From contig JACNLN010000166.1 in NCBI GenBank assembly GCA_014381485.1, forward strand, positions 1-6,315: DNA of 6,315 bases. Reading direction: 5' to 3'. The stretch is from Fidelibacterota bacterium. GTDB lineage: Bacteria; Fidelibacterota; Marinisomatia; Marinisomatales; CAZVFT01. A model generated the notes under the pieces. That model saw nothing but the letters and a program-made list of their open reading frames with translations, searched no databases and was not told the origin of the DNA. The first letter of the stretch is position 1. Every line of letters starts with the position of its first letter. Below are positions 6,294-6,315 of the stretch, piece by piece. Both the position numbers and the translations under genes were made by a program.

Positions 6294-6315
6294 ATTAACC
6301 ATCAACCATCAACCA
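6294..6315. repeat. 7-base tandem repeat ATYAACC, truncated by the window edge
   Basis: Three consecutive units, ATTAACC, ATCAACC and ATCAACC, plus the first base of a fourth reach the last base of the window. The CATCAAC word also occurs in both 19-base direct repeats (6176 and 6225), hinting at common origin. The true copy number lies outside the window. Confidence 0.7.

Noticed and set aside
6176..6315. CRISPR array or integron attachment site
   Set aside because: There are only two long direct repeat copies, spacers and periods are irregular, the terminal repeat unit is only 7 bases, and no cas or integrase gene is present.

Overview
The window is a compact, AT-rich bacterial block in which five intact genes all lie on the minus strand. 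Transcription order is right to left: an acyl-CoA dehydrogenase, a PgpH/YqfF-type membrane HD phosphodiesterase, the rRNA endoribonuclease YbeY, a CNNM/CorC-type CBS transporter, and the two-domain NTP pyrophosphatase MazG. No rRNA, tRNA, CRISPR array, transposase or phage gene is visible.

The coupling is very tight. Three junctions are 4-base ATGA stop/start overlaps and the last is an 8-base GTGAATGA overlap, so this looks like one polycistronic operon. Only the first gene (ATG with GGAG) and the last (GTG with AGAGGAG) have a clear Shine-Dalgarno; the three middle genes probably depend on translational coupling.

Taxonomy is inferred from protein signatures only. YbeY has the Bacteroidota-like variant of the family, with Asp as third metal ligand and no conserved Arg. 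Together with the AT-rich coding sequence and the CCCGAT/ATCGGG intergenic hairpins, this suggests an FCB-group bacterium (Bacteroidota or a relative such as Marinimicrobia, Ignavibacteria or Calditrichota). The exact phylum cannot be fixed from this window.

By region: 1-111 is an AT-rich intergenic stretch dominated by a long imperfect inverted repeat downstream of mazG. 112-6064 is continuous coding sequence. 6065-6175 is an AT-rich leader with weak promoter candidates and a perfect 12-base palindrome. 6176-6315 is an abruptly GC-rich repeat cluster with a direct repeat, two hairpins and a 7-base tandem repeat running off the edge.

Functionally the operon is mostly housekeeping: lipid or amino-acid-derived acyl-CoA oxidation, probable cyclic dinucleotide turnover, ribosome quality control and 16S processing, divalent metal transport, and nucleotide pool sanitation. 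The PgpH-YbeY pair matches a gene order known from Firmicutes, and the YbeY-CorC pair matches proteobacterial ybeY-ybeX; here both adjacencies are joined and no phoH lies next to them. I see no convincing new defence or mobile system. The points most worth checking are the Asp-to-Glu change at a likely HD-domain metal ligand, the divergent YbeY signature, and the repeat-rich flanks.
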